From NCBI GenBank assembly GCA_013397115.1, contig VWZW01005505.1, positions 682,001 to 746,000 of the forward strand: a stretch of DNA of 64,000 nucleotides, written 5' to 3'. How positions within the stretch are numbered: the stretch's first letter is position 1; each line of letters starts with the position of its first letter. The DNA is from Edolisoma coerulescens (Eukaryota; Chordata; Aves; Passeriformes; Campephagidae). A program made the position numbers and the translations under genes. Below, one piece after another: positions 13,911 through 24,690 of the stretch. Under the pieces are notes generated by a model that saw only the letters and a program-made list of their open reading frames with translations, ran no database searches and had not been told where the DNA came from.

Positions 13911-16366
13911 TTAAAATTTACATTTAATTTAAAAAAAGTAGACTTGTCTAGCAAAAAAGGCTGTTCACTGATAAAATTATCATGCTTTGTAGTAATGATC
14001 TGTAAAATCTGTTCTAAATTTATAGGGATCATATATCAAGCAAAAAGTATTTGGTTGCAATATCAGCTCTAACAGAGATGTGAGTTTAAAAATGATACAC
14101 TAGTCACCATCTAGAAGTGACTATAAATAGCTGTTAAACTAATGCTAACTTTAGTATAGTGTGGGAAATTTCATCATCATTTTGGTTAAGGAACAATAAG
14201 CTTTTAGTATGCAAATTTGTAAGAAAAACATTTTGAAGAATTGCATCAGGTTAGAGATGTAAATGAGGCCTAAAATGTCTCATTAGGTTTTGAATTGCCC
14301 TTATCTTTTGTTGCCATTTTTTTCTTTTTGTTTTCTAAGCATTATAAATCTTGTGGGCTTTGGGGGTAATTGTCTTGCTTGACTAAACCAGCAAGGGTTT
14401 TTCCAACAATGAATTATGAAATGCTTCTCCAAACTCAATTCTGCATGAAAACATGTATTGAGTAGAATACAACGATGCAGTTTTATTTGTTGAGTATTTC
14501 TCAGGTTTCTCACCTAACATTTTTGATTTTATTTCAAATGACTGAAGCAAATTCTGTAATACATTTGGTGTGATTAATAATTTATGTTTCAATGGAATCC
14601 AGATATCGAAAGTTTAATACAATGAAATATACATACAATTTATCTCTATTGAGAAAGAGACATATGAAAATTTAGAATGTGAGAGTTCTTTATTATAAAA
14701 TGCTTGGTTGGTAGGCAAACCATTTAAACTCCTGTTTTAAACAGAAAACCTTAAAAAGCTTGCTAAATATATCAGTTCACTCATAATGTGACTTATTGTA
14801 CATAATCCTTTTCGCTGTTAACTTTTTACCAAAATAAAATATTTCATTGCCCCACAGTAATACCTGTGTGAATGTACTTTGGTGTATTTCAAATTATTAT
14901 GTTGACTTCTACTTCAATAACTTGTAATTTTCAATAGGCTACATTATTGAAGTGATATCCTAAGGTATTTATTACTTATCCTAATTACTCAAAATAACTA
15001 TGCTTAGGACAGTTTATAAACAGATTAAGGCATATGCACTTGTTCCCACAATTAATAATCTGCTAGACAAATTGAACTACTTTGAAATAAATGCAGGATG
15101 ATATCACGATAGGAAAGGGCTTATTATGTTTCTTATATTTTGTGGTTTAGGGTTCTGTGAAATAGTGTTTACAAAATAGCTCCAGATAGCTTAGATGACA
15201 TGCAATATGGCAAATTATTGGACGCATTTCTTTGCAGGGATAAGAGATTACCCATATTATTGCAACTTGCAGAAGGAGGGCTTAAGACACGTTGCCTAAA
15301 ATGAATTAGACTGAATATTCCTTCAAATGCGAGCTTCATAAGCCAACTGCACCAAAACTCCATTACTGGAAATTAAGAGTTCCAATGGTTCTAATTACCT
15401 GTAGCTTTATATTATATTTAATATAATTCATATATTTACATGAAATGTATATACATATGTGCATTTTCCACTGACATACACACATATGTAACACATCACA
15501 GTAAATTTATCTTTCCCAAATACATAACTCTCATCCATCATCTTCTTAAATGAACTCAGTCCACTCTGTGAGAAGTTCAGGTGCTTAATGTAAATATTAT
15601 TCTTTATTTAGATAGCAGTGGCCAGCTATTTAGTAGACAGGCTGGATTTTGGTGCAATTTTTTTTTTCTTTAGAAGTGCTAATCCTGTTTCTTCAGCAAG
15701 CAGAAGTTTTGTCATTGATACAAGATACTCAGTGGATTTAACTTTTTTTTCCTTTTTTTCTTCTCTTCATGCTTAGCAAATAACTTGGAGACTTAAATGA
15801 AAAATAGATATGAGAGATTACAGTAACTTCTATGACTCTGGCTAAGTGATAAGAAATTGATTCCTTTTTCCTTAGCTAATTGCCCACTTCCAAGAAAAAT
15901 TCTTACTCTCATGAAATCTTTGCCTCAGGACCATGGTATAGTAGGAATCTAACAAATGTACATACTTCTAAGTCAACTATATTGAGAATATCTGAGTGAT
16001 TTTTGAAGAGTAAAATAATACGATGATATAAAATTTGCAGTTTATTGCCTGAAATATGCTGTACCAGTCTTAGGTACTACATCTAGAGAGCCTGTGCTTG
16101 TTGATTGGCTATAATGGAAAATGAAATTTTACGAATATACATTAATCCTTTAATGGTGTTGGAGTCAGAGCACCTAATGTGAAAACAATCAATACATACT
16201 CTGTGAGCTAGAAGATGCAAAATTATGGCCCTGCACTCTCTAACATTTACTTCGGTTCGTAATCATATTGTATTGCAGAGATACGAAAAGAAAGTGGGAA
16301 ATCTTGGAAAGTATGTTTAAAAATGGTCTTTTGAAAACTTTTTAATATTATTTAAAAGAAATTCAT
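13911..16366. other. Non-coding AT-rich sequence
   Basis: No gene is visible. Minus-strand open frames at 14301-14592 and 15169-15363 have no recognisable domain. The first few hundred bases may be the decayed continuation of the LINE relic. A perfect 10-bp inverted repeat at 15452-15490 is listed separately. Pyrimidine-rich patches occur at about 15659-15672 and 15745-15770. Confidence 0.5.
15452..15490. repeat. Perfect 10-bp inverted repeat
   Basis: The arm TACATATGTG (15452-15461) is followed by its exact reverse complement CACATATGTA (15481-15490) after 19 bases. The arms are made largely of alternating purine and pyrimidine, so the repeat may have grown from a degenerate TA/CA microsatellite. 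No function is implied. Confidence 0.6.
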
Positions 16367-16388
16367 ACATATTCCTACATATTCCTAC
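16367..16388. repeat. Short tandem duplication, about 10 bp
   Basis: The unit ACATATTCCT occurs twice in a row, followed by a partial third copy. It ends within a few bases of the start of the LTR remnant at 16391, so it could mark the breakpoint where that remnant was truncated. It could equally be an independent slippage event. Confidence 0.55.
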
Positions 16389-16390
16389 TA

Positions 16391-16480
16391 ATCTTTCAAT
16401 TCTCTCTCTGATCCTGCTGTTGAGGGGGATGAGCAAGAGCTGAACGGTGCTTAGTTGCTAGCTGGGGTTAAATCATGGCA
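16391..16480 (+). mobile_element. Avian ERV LTR end fragment
   Basis: The fragment runs from a CAATTCTCTCTCTGATCC-like stretch to a terminal segment containing TTAGTTGCTAGCTGGGGTTA and ending AAATCATGGCA at 16480. I recognise this as one end of a common avian LTR family whose terminus reads GGGGTTAAACCACGACA. The final CA is the expected LTR terminus. Everything on the other side of the fragment is missing, so no target-site duplication can be tested. The strand given assumes that the CA end is the 3' end. No viral coding sequence is present. Confidence 0.6.
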
Positions 16481-17547
16481 CTGAAGCATATATACAGAGA
16501 ATTACATATAAATACATAGATATACATATAATTAGTCTATCTTCTAACCACAAAAATATTTTTCTTAAGATAAACTTGTAATGATTCTTTTGAAGCGTTC
16601 AGTATAGACAGTGTCTTCTGCAGATGGAGACCTTCTTTATCCTTCTGTTGCGAAATCAACTGCTGTTGTTTAAAAACTGCTAAATATATAAATTTTTGTC
16701 ACAACCCATCACTGGATATTCTAATTTGTCTTACCAAGAATATTGTAGGAGCCTTTTATTAGGTAGTGTCCAACAGTATTTTCAGGTTTCTTTTTCTCCT
16801 CCTGAGACTGATCTTGTGAGGTCCTACTTAGCGATGTTCTGCATGTCAAAATACCACAGGCTACAATGAAAGTCGATTTTTTGCAGTATGCCTGAGTAAG
16901 CGTATTTGAAAATTTAAGGTGAAAAAGAGTGTGCTTTGCAGTGCACATGCTTCCTATGCTTGCCTCCAGTGCATCCTTTCATAAATTAAAACTGAGCAGT
17001 ATTTTTCTCTTTTAATTAGAGGACAAAAGTATAGTATACTTTTTGGGGATCTGAAAAAGCAATGAACATACCTTAATTGGAGGAGATGATAATTTATTTT
17101 AAGTTATTATTATATAGTTTTAAAAACTGAAATCGTAACATGGTACTTTCACAATTCATCTCCAAACTTACCTGATAACTATTTCAGTGTTTCAGCTTGA
17201 TACGTGAAACAGCATAGAAATCAGAACATAATTAGAAGCGAAATTCCATTTTGCCAATTGGACTACTCTATATACACCTCTATTTTTCCAGAAGAACACT
17301 CATATTTTCACAAAGAGGACAGTGACTTAAGGTCTGTGATTCCAAAGCCACATAGCACAACATGCTTTGGGACCAGAATGTATAGACAAAGGTCTGGAGG
17401 CTGCTCAGGTAAGGATGTGACAATCTGAAGGAGACGTGTTAGCCTGCCAAACACGAGCTGCATGGCAAGTGGTAGGTGTTCCTCCAGCCATATACAGAAT
17501 GCTTTCCTCTGCTTTTTCCCCATATTTCCCATTGAATGCCCTTCCCG
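16481..17547. other. Unique sequence between two LTR remnants
   Basis: The two LTR remnants lie on the same strand about 1.07 kb apart, so this stretch was examined as a possible proviral interior. I see no primer-binding site next to 16480, no polypurine tract before 17548 and no retroviral protein similarity in the open frames (16721-16948 minus, 17204-17428 plus). It is therefore read as ordinary flanking DNA. Confidence 0.5.
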
Positions 17548-18003
17548 GTTCTGGAAAGGACAGGGTTAATTACTACAGTTGCTGGGAGGGGGGCATGACT
17601 GCTACCCAGAGGTTATTCTATACCACCTCATAGCATTGCTGGGGGCGGGGAAAAAGGACTCTCTTCTGAGGAGAAGGGATTCTTGTCCTGTCGAGTAAAT
17701 GTGGCAGAGGGAGCTGTCTGGTGTTGTGTGTTGTCCTGGGCTTCCCACGTGAACCTGCTCTTTCTTGTACCCTCCGTCATTAGTATTGTTGCTGTTATTA
17801 GGTGTTTTCTTGTTCCATGGGTGTTTCCAAAATATTGTCCTTATCTCAGCCTGTGATCTTTCCCTTCTGGACCTCCAAGTCTCCTCTCCAGCCTGCCACA
17901 GGGGGAAGGGTGAAGGCAAAGCAAGGAGCAACAGAGCAGCATATGGTTTGGAGAGTCTCAGTGGGGGCACAGGATTGGGAAGTTTGATTCCTAAACCACA
18001 ACA
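17548..18003 (+). mobile_element. Near-complete avian ERV solo LTR
   Basis: About 456 bp of relatively G+C-rich sequence begins GTTCTGGAAAGGACAGGGTT and ends CTAAACCACAACA. Internal blocks match the same avian LTR family as the fragment at 16391: GGTTATTCTATACCACCTCA (TATA-like, about 17611-17630), CTTGTACCCTCC followed by ATTAGTATTGTTGCTGTTAT (about 17765-17800), and TTGTCCTTATCTCAGCC (about 17835-17852), which in the family follows an ATTAAA poly(A) signal (here AAAATATTG). The order TATA-like box then poly(A) region supports the plus strand. No internal retroviral sequence adjoins it, so it is a solo LTR. I see no clear target-site duplication. The longest open frame of the window (minus, 17602-18093) lies across it and is an accident of its composition. 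Confidence 0.7.
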
Positions 18004-21000
18004 ATACTCACTATGTGCTGGAAAGATAAAGACACCTACTCCTATAATCAAAGGAAAATGTTCTTTACTGCCATTAAAGTTTACATACCTCAAAAATAGA
18101 AACAGGACAGACTAGGGGAGAATAGGCAGTGGTGGGATCATGTTTACATTGTCAAGGTTAATGATGACAACTTGAATTCTGGGGTTATTGATACAGTATT
18201 CTCAGCTATAGATTCTTACCCCTAGACTTTATGCTGCCTGTACTTTCACCAAAGCCTAAACACTGAGAACTTCAGATGGTATTAGTCATTGTCTTGTTCC
18301 ATCTGTTTTTTGGGGTGAATAAAACAACACTAGGTATTAATTTCAGATTAGGGAAAAACTTTAGGACTCCTATAATTTTTGACCAACAGAATTGTTTTTG
18401 TAGAGACAACACACATATATAGATACACTAATTAATTCAGAAGTGGAGCTCACTGTGCATCTGTAGGAAATGAATCACTTAATCACAGAAAAATATAGTG
18501 AGTATGCTCTATTTTGGATAATAAGAAGCAGAGATACATATGAAGGATCCTTCAGGCTGATATGGTAATTGTACTGAACATTCCTTGATGCCTGCTGTTT
18601 CAGTATTGCTACAGAAGCAGGTGAACCTGTTCACAACAATCACACTTCACAGTCTTTGTTCTTGATATCGTCAAGGTCTGCCATGTTAAGTCATGTTTAT
18701 AACTTGTCACAAGAAATCTACTCATAGGAAGCCTTAGACCCACGTGCTTATTAGAATTGCTGCCTGACTGGTTCCAACCCATTTTTTCTACGTCCTCACT
18801 AGTACTCATCATTTTCAAGCCATCAAGTAGAAGCAGGAGAATTTACTTCTCACTAAAAATTCATTGCATCTTAATCATCCAACAAAACCAAATAATATTT
18901 AACACTTTTGCTACCCTCATCTGCATGTCTTTTAAATTATTTTAAAATCTGAGTTTTAGGCATATTGACAATGCCCATCTTTGTGTTTTAAAAGCCAAAA
19001 GCTTTATAATTTTCCCTATTTTTAACAGTCAAACCTTGTAAAATATAATGGGTTGGTTTCAATTTAACCCAATGCAATTTCAGTAAAATACGTCAGGAAG
19101 TAGTATAGATATCAACCAGTATTTGCAGTCACAGCGATTATTTTTACCAGTTATTTTGTTTTGATACGGACCAAATATACGGAAGTCACCAAAGAGATTT
19201 TTATTCCCATATTGTCATAAGAAAGTGTTATGCAATTTTTAGTAACATTCACCTTTGAATTTAACTAATAGCTACATAAAAATACTTTTCTCTAACACAG
19301 TGAAAAAATATTTACTATAGTCACTGAAGATTCTCAACTTAAATATTCAAAATCCAGTCCTGATTGTTCCAACTCATCACATTTACCTGAAGCGGTATCT
19401 TCAGCCTACCAAAATCAGGACAGAAGGACTGCCACAGAAATACATTTATATCTGTGTATACCAGATGTCTGTGTTCACCAGACACAGGTATATACTTTTC
19501 TCTTACCTATAAATTTAGATAAATGCGTATCATCACTAATACTGTAAGGAAACACTGTTCCTGGTATTTTTGTATTAAATCAGAAAATAAATCTGGTTCC
19601 TATCTAAAAAATGCAGTCTAAGTATAGGAATCAGGATCACTAAAAAGATTTTTTTTTTTTTAATGCTGAACACAATTTGAAAAGTGTCTTTTGAGATAAA
19701 CACTCCAGCTGAAATCACTGTTATCATTTAAGGTAGCTTAAAGAAGGCAGACAAATTCACAGAGATAGCAACAAGAGGACATATGTAGTTAGATAAGAGG
19801 CTATTGTGGTGAAGGATTATGGTGAGCAGGTGTTAATTTGGTAACATACAGGTGAATCAGCATGGATTTTCATCTGTGCACACTGTGGATTTTATTCTTT
19901 CATCTGTTAGATTCCGCTATCGTAAGGGCAAATGCTAGTAAAAAAAGTTATCAGTTAGATGGGAAAGAAGAGTGCATTTTGCTGCAAAATGTTCTTATAA
20001 AACATGAAAAATATTCCATTTATTTAAAAAAAAACCAAACCGAACCAAAACAAACAGCCCCACAAAACCCAAAGCCAAACCAATATGTATGCTTTAAGGA
20101 CCCAGGAGCTTCAAGCAGTGGGATTTATTCCCTTTTGCCTTTCCCTCTGTGTTTTTCTCAGTAGCAGTACATTACCTATGCTCCAAGAACCAGCAGGAAT
20201 TTTAAGTTCAACTACAGTTTTGCCCTCACAACACGACAAAAATGCTACCTGAACCAGATTCATAACATCTCACATAGGGTCAAGGATATTCATACATAAC
20301 AAGCTTTCTTGGAGGGGGCTAGTTTGATGTTGTCTAATGTACCTGTTCAAAACAGAGATTCTGAAACAAGATATCAAATTGATCACTAAGTCAGTAGAAG
20401 CTGGACCTTGTAAAGCAAAAGCACAGTCTCTCAGGAAAAGAGTTTGACTGTTGCATTCGTAAGCACCCCTTGCTGGCTACAGTCAGTCAAGAACTTGTCA
20501 CTAGCTGTAAATGTGCTATGCTTTTACTGACACCACCTCCAGCTGGGGAAAAAATATACTGATGGCCATTCTCAAAGGAGGAGATGTTTTAAAAATATTT
20601 ATGAAAATAAACAGAGAATACTACTAACTTTCTGATGTGAAGTGCCAAGTGTTTCAAAAGAGAATGCAGTTTCAGATCATATTGCTAATGTTTCTTTTCC
20701 TAACATTTTGACAGACTCTTCAAAACCTGGCCATAAAACTGATAATAAGATTTGTCATAAACAATAGCATCTGAAGGCACAACAGAGGAAGTAGCAACAT
20801 TATGCAGAATTGGGAAATAGGGAAATACATGAGATTCTTATCTCATTAACTGACTAGATGAGAAACCGAGACAAATATTGGGTAAAATAAAGTGTTGTTC
20901 AGGTAGAAGTTAGATATTCAGAGCCAATACAGCTATGCGTAAGAATCATGTCTCACTCCATAGACTGTTCAGAAACAGCAAGCACCTTCAGTTCTGCTTC

Positions 21001-23939
21001 CCTGTGTGACCTTAGGAACTACTAACTCACCAGAGTGCATCTAAGTTCACATTTCTAAGGACACTACTGTCAAGTGAGCATCTAATTTCCATGAAAAGGG
21101 GCCTTGGTTGCCTGAGCCTCCATTGCAAAATGGTTACACTTTATGCATATAAAAAAAAAAGGGGAAAAAAAAGTACCTGAAAAAGGATTTCACTGTCTTC
21201 CCCATAATTATTCCTGAATACTGTGGTACAGCCAGCATAGCAGTGGACTCAAGAGACTAGCATTTCATCACAATTTTTTTATAAGTGGCTGTTACATCAA
21301 TGTATTTCTCTGGTCCGGCTTTTTCATTTTTCCTTATCATGGGGAATTTTAATTTTTTAAAAATCTGTGGTATATTTTTATGTTTCTCCTTGAGACAAAC
21401 TAGCCTATGTAATAAAAGTATTTTCAAAAAAGCAGCAGAACATAAAAATTTGCATACAAGAATGGCATTCATTTGTTTTCAAAATCATAATTTTACATGC
21501 TTGGCAGTCCTGGTAACTACAATACAGTTTCCTCACATTTAGGAGAAAGAGTTTCACCTTTGGCAAACAAAAGAACATTTAAAATCCTTGATTGTGGAAG
21601 TTTGACAGTATAAACTAACTTGAAGGAGGGAAAAATATCTGCCCAAAAGACAGAAAACCCAAAATATCTTACTTTGTACAGATCATAGTTTCCTGCAGTT
21701 GAATATAATGAATCTGCCTAGGAAAATATCCTTTGGCTTTGAATATCACCTCAGATAACTTTAGAAATTTAGGGAAACAGAGACAGTGAAAGATTTTGAT
21801 TATTACTGACTTATTCCATGCTGCTGGTTAGGTTGAAATACAGTCTTCTCATTAAGCATGAGAACAACATGACGTCCATAGTGGTATCAGGACTTCAGAA
21901 GCTTTACTGCTCTAACAGACTCAGTAATAGGTAGGGTTTTTTATGACAACAGTGATCTTACTACAGCCCCTGGTTTGACTGGTGTTATCCCAGTATAACT
22001 ATTATTTAAACTGATTGAAGTACAAACACAAGAGTGAAAACTATGATAAACTTTGCTGGAACTTCCTTACAGCATCCCAAATGGGATCTGATAAACCAGT
22101 TTAAGCCTACATATTTATAACAAATTTTGCTCTTCATTTGACTTTATAGATAATGTTTTGGATGAAACTGCAAAGCCAGGGAAGAAGTGTTCTGTAATAC
22201 CTCCCAAGAGGATAAAGAAATGATGAATGGACTTGTTTTCCAAGCAAAAAAGCTTATATTCCTTTTCTAGGAAACTACTGAGGTTGAAACAAAGTGATCT
22301 TAAAACTTTACTTTGCCAAGGGAAGATGAAATTGTTTAGCTAAAGTAGGCTTAAAATATGTTTGATCAAGGACTGGAAGCATGACTTCATGTGAATCAGT
22401 GAATTTTGCAAATTAGTTTGTTACTTTGTAATCACCAAAAAACAAAGAAAAAGAAATACTACAAGAATGTTATGAATTTTTTTGAGCTATGCTTTGATTT
22501 ATGCTACACTCTTAAAAGTAGGAGGAATTTTCCAGCAGTATATTCTTTAACATTTGAGATCACACTGTACCTTGGTTTAATAAAGAAAATATTTTGTACG
22601 AGGTTAATAGAGTTTTAAGAGTGGTTTTAATAGACTGTTACAATAACAAGCTCTATTATCTGTTACCTTCAGTATTTTGGTAGTAAGAGGTTGGAGACAA
22701 TTGATATTACAAAACTTATAATTCACAGCAAATTTAAAAAAACAGAATAAAAATTTTTAGTAGAATTGTGAAACTGAAAAGCTTGGGACCATTAACTAAA
22801 TGAAGAGTCAAAACAAACAGATCATAAAACAATACATTGCTCCTTATCAACAACTAAATCTTCAAACTCTGTATAGTACGACTGCAACTTTATCCTAAAC
22901 AATAATGGATGAACATCTACCGCCTATATTTACTTGGAAAAGTAGGTACATATGTGCTTCCTCAAGAAGTAATTGTTACCTGAAGATGCAAATAAGAAAA
23001 AAATGTCACAAAATCTTAAACGTACCATTTTTAAACTTTCAGTAAATCTCTGAGTTACGCTGCACCATGGAGTATAGTAAAAAAAAAAAAAAATACTATG
23101 ACTGAAATTAGTTTTTGGCATATAAGGTAGAACTGTGCCAATCTACAATAACTGAATTTACAGCTTAGTTGAGTGACTGTAGCATTTTCACATCATTTTG
23201 CAAGTTTAAGAATTGCAAGACAGGCAACCTTTTGGGTATTTTGATCACTAGCACACAAGCATGTAACATACTTTGTGTTCAAGGGGACTCTTCGTCGAGG
23301 ATGCAAAGCTGGTGCTGAATTATAATCACCTTCAAAAAGATTGCAAGCCTGTGGGTATTAAGCTTTGCACTCACCAAGCTCAACCAGAAAGATTTATGCA
23401 ATCTGCTCTGGGACCTGACACTTATTCATACAGTAGATCTGATAAGTGCATTCTGAGACCTTGAAGTTTATTCTCATCACAAGTTTTGCATTTAAAGACT
23501 CAACCAGTAGACCTTTTTTAGTGCTGATCACAAGCACTTCATTATGAGCTCAAGCAAAATCACTGTATGACCACACAATAAAGGAAAAAAACAAAGCAAA
23601 AGGGAAAAAGGAAAAGGAAAGGGAAACACCATATACATCTAAAAATAAAAGTGAATCTTTAAAGGCTAAGAATAATCTCCAATATTTTAGGGAGCAGTCA
23701 AGTCTGTGTTGTCTTTGCTCTCGATTGTCTGAAATACTTTGTCAGATATGTTTGCTTTCCCGTCTCAGCCTATATAAATGACAGAACATATCTGAATCAA
23801 AAGACAATAAACTATATTTTTCTTAACTTTATGGCATCCATTGTATCACAAAGCTAAGTAAGCACAAAACGGTATTTGTCCAAACACCATAAGATGAAAA
23901 AAGTAATGAATAAAGGAAAGATTTTACTGCTCATTTGCA
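18004..23939. other. Non-coding AT-rich unique sequence
   Basis: No gene is recognised. Notable small features are a perfect 14-bp palindrome TGAAGGATCCTTCA (18541-18554), an A/C-rich tract (20027-20088, listed separately), A-rich runs near 21150-21175, a 15-base A run (23079-23093) and a purine-rich stretch (about 23580-23630). Open frames at 19862-20164 (plus, running into the A/C tract) and at 21257-21542 (both strands) show no known family. Confidence 0.55.
20027..20088 (+). repeat. A/C-rich low-complexity tract
   Basis: A run of nine A is followed by about 50 bases built from AAACC/AAACA-like words. It is the longest of the plus-strand A/C tracts after the 26-kb one. It resembles a decayed poly(A) or (AAAC)n sequence, with no recognisable element body on its 5' side. 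Confidence 0.55.
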
Positions 23940-24690
23940 GTTAACCAATCATCCAGACCATGCTGAACTGGATTGGATTCAGTATTGACCCATGAGATAC
24001 ACCTAGTCTCCAACTAGACTTCAGCCACTGGTCACAACCCTCTGGGCTTGACCAGTAACCCATTCTTAAGCCCCCCCACTGTCTGCTAATCCAGCCCACA
24101 CTTCCACAGCTTCTTTATGAAAATATTATGGGATAGAGTGTTGAACAACTTACTGAAATCAAAACTGAGAAAATCCACTCCTCTCCCTTCGTCCACCAAG
24201 CCAGACACTCCATCATAGAATGTTATCAGGCTACTAACAACTGACTTCCCCTTGTGAATTAATGCTGACTTGCAATGACATCAGCTGCCTCCAGTCAGCT
24301 TTAATGGATGCATCCCATCACTGCTCATGGTCTTATGTATATCCAGATTACTTAAGTATTCCCTGAGCTGATACTCTTCTACTAAGGGTACACCTTTCCT
24401 GCTCCAGATTTACCCCCTGGTTCCCAGCAGGTATTTCTGAAGGCTTTTTTACAAGTAAAGACTGAGGCAAAGAATGCATTCAGTACTTCAACCTTCTCCA
24501 TACTATCTATCACCAGCGCCCCTTCCCCAATCATCATCAGGCTCCTGATTTCACTTGTCTTCCTTTTGCTGCTCATGTACCTGTAGAAACCCTTCTCATG
24601 GCATTTGACATCCTTCACCAGATTCAACTCCAGCATAAACAATAGCTGTGATGTTTCAGGTTTCATAAATCTAAATATCATAGGTATATC
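23940..24690 (-). mobile_element. CR1 LINE, ORF2 fragment (dead)
   Basis: Minus-strand translation gives landmarks of avian CR1 ORF2 in the correct order. From 24681 down there is a linker with LVKDVKCHEKGFYRYMSSKR, then EVLNAFFASVFT (about 24482-24452). A frameshift near 24390 is followed by LVEEYQLREYLSNLDIHKTM and SSDGMHPLKL. After this come GLVDEGRGVDFLSFDFSKLF and NTLSHN (about 24165-24125, reverse-transcriptase motif A). A frame-shifted stretch near 23950-24010 corresponds at the DNA level to the VPQGSVLGPVLFN region. About 70 codons between GMHP and the VAFYDGV-like segment are missing, so an internal deletion of roughly 200 bp is inferred. Stops and frameshifts make it inactive. Both the 5' part and the 3' UTR are absent. 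Confidence 0.85.

Noticed and set aside
16391..18003. Reading the LTR pair as one small provirus
   Set aside because: No primer-binding site follows 16480, no polypurine tract precedes 17548, and no retroviral protein similarity lies between.
17602..18093. 163-codon minus-strand open frame, the longest in the window
   Set aside because: It lies almost wholly across the solo LTR in antisense. Its length follows from the G+C-richer LTR sequence, and no protein family is recognisable.
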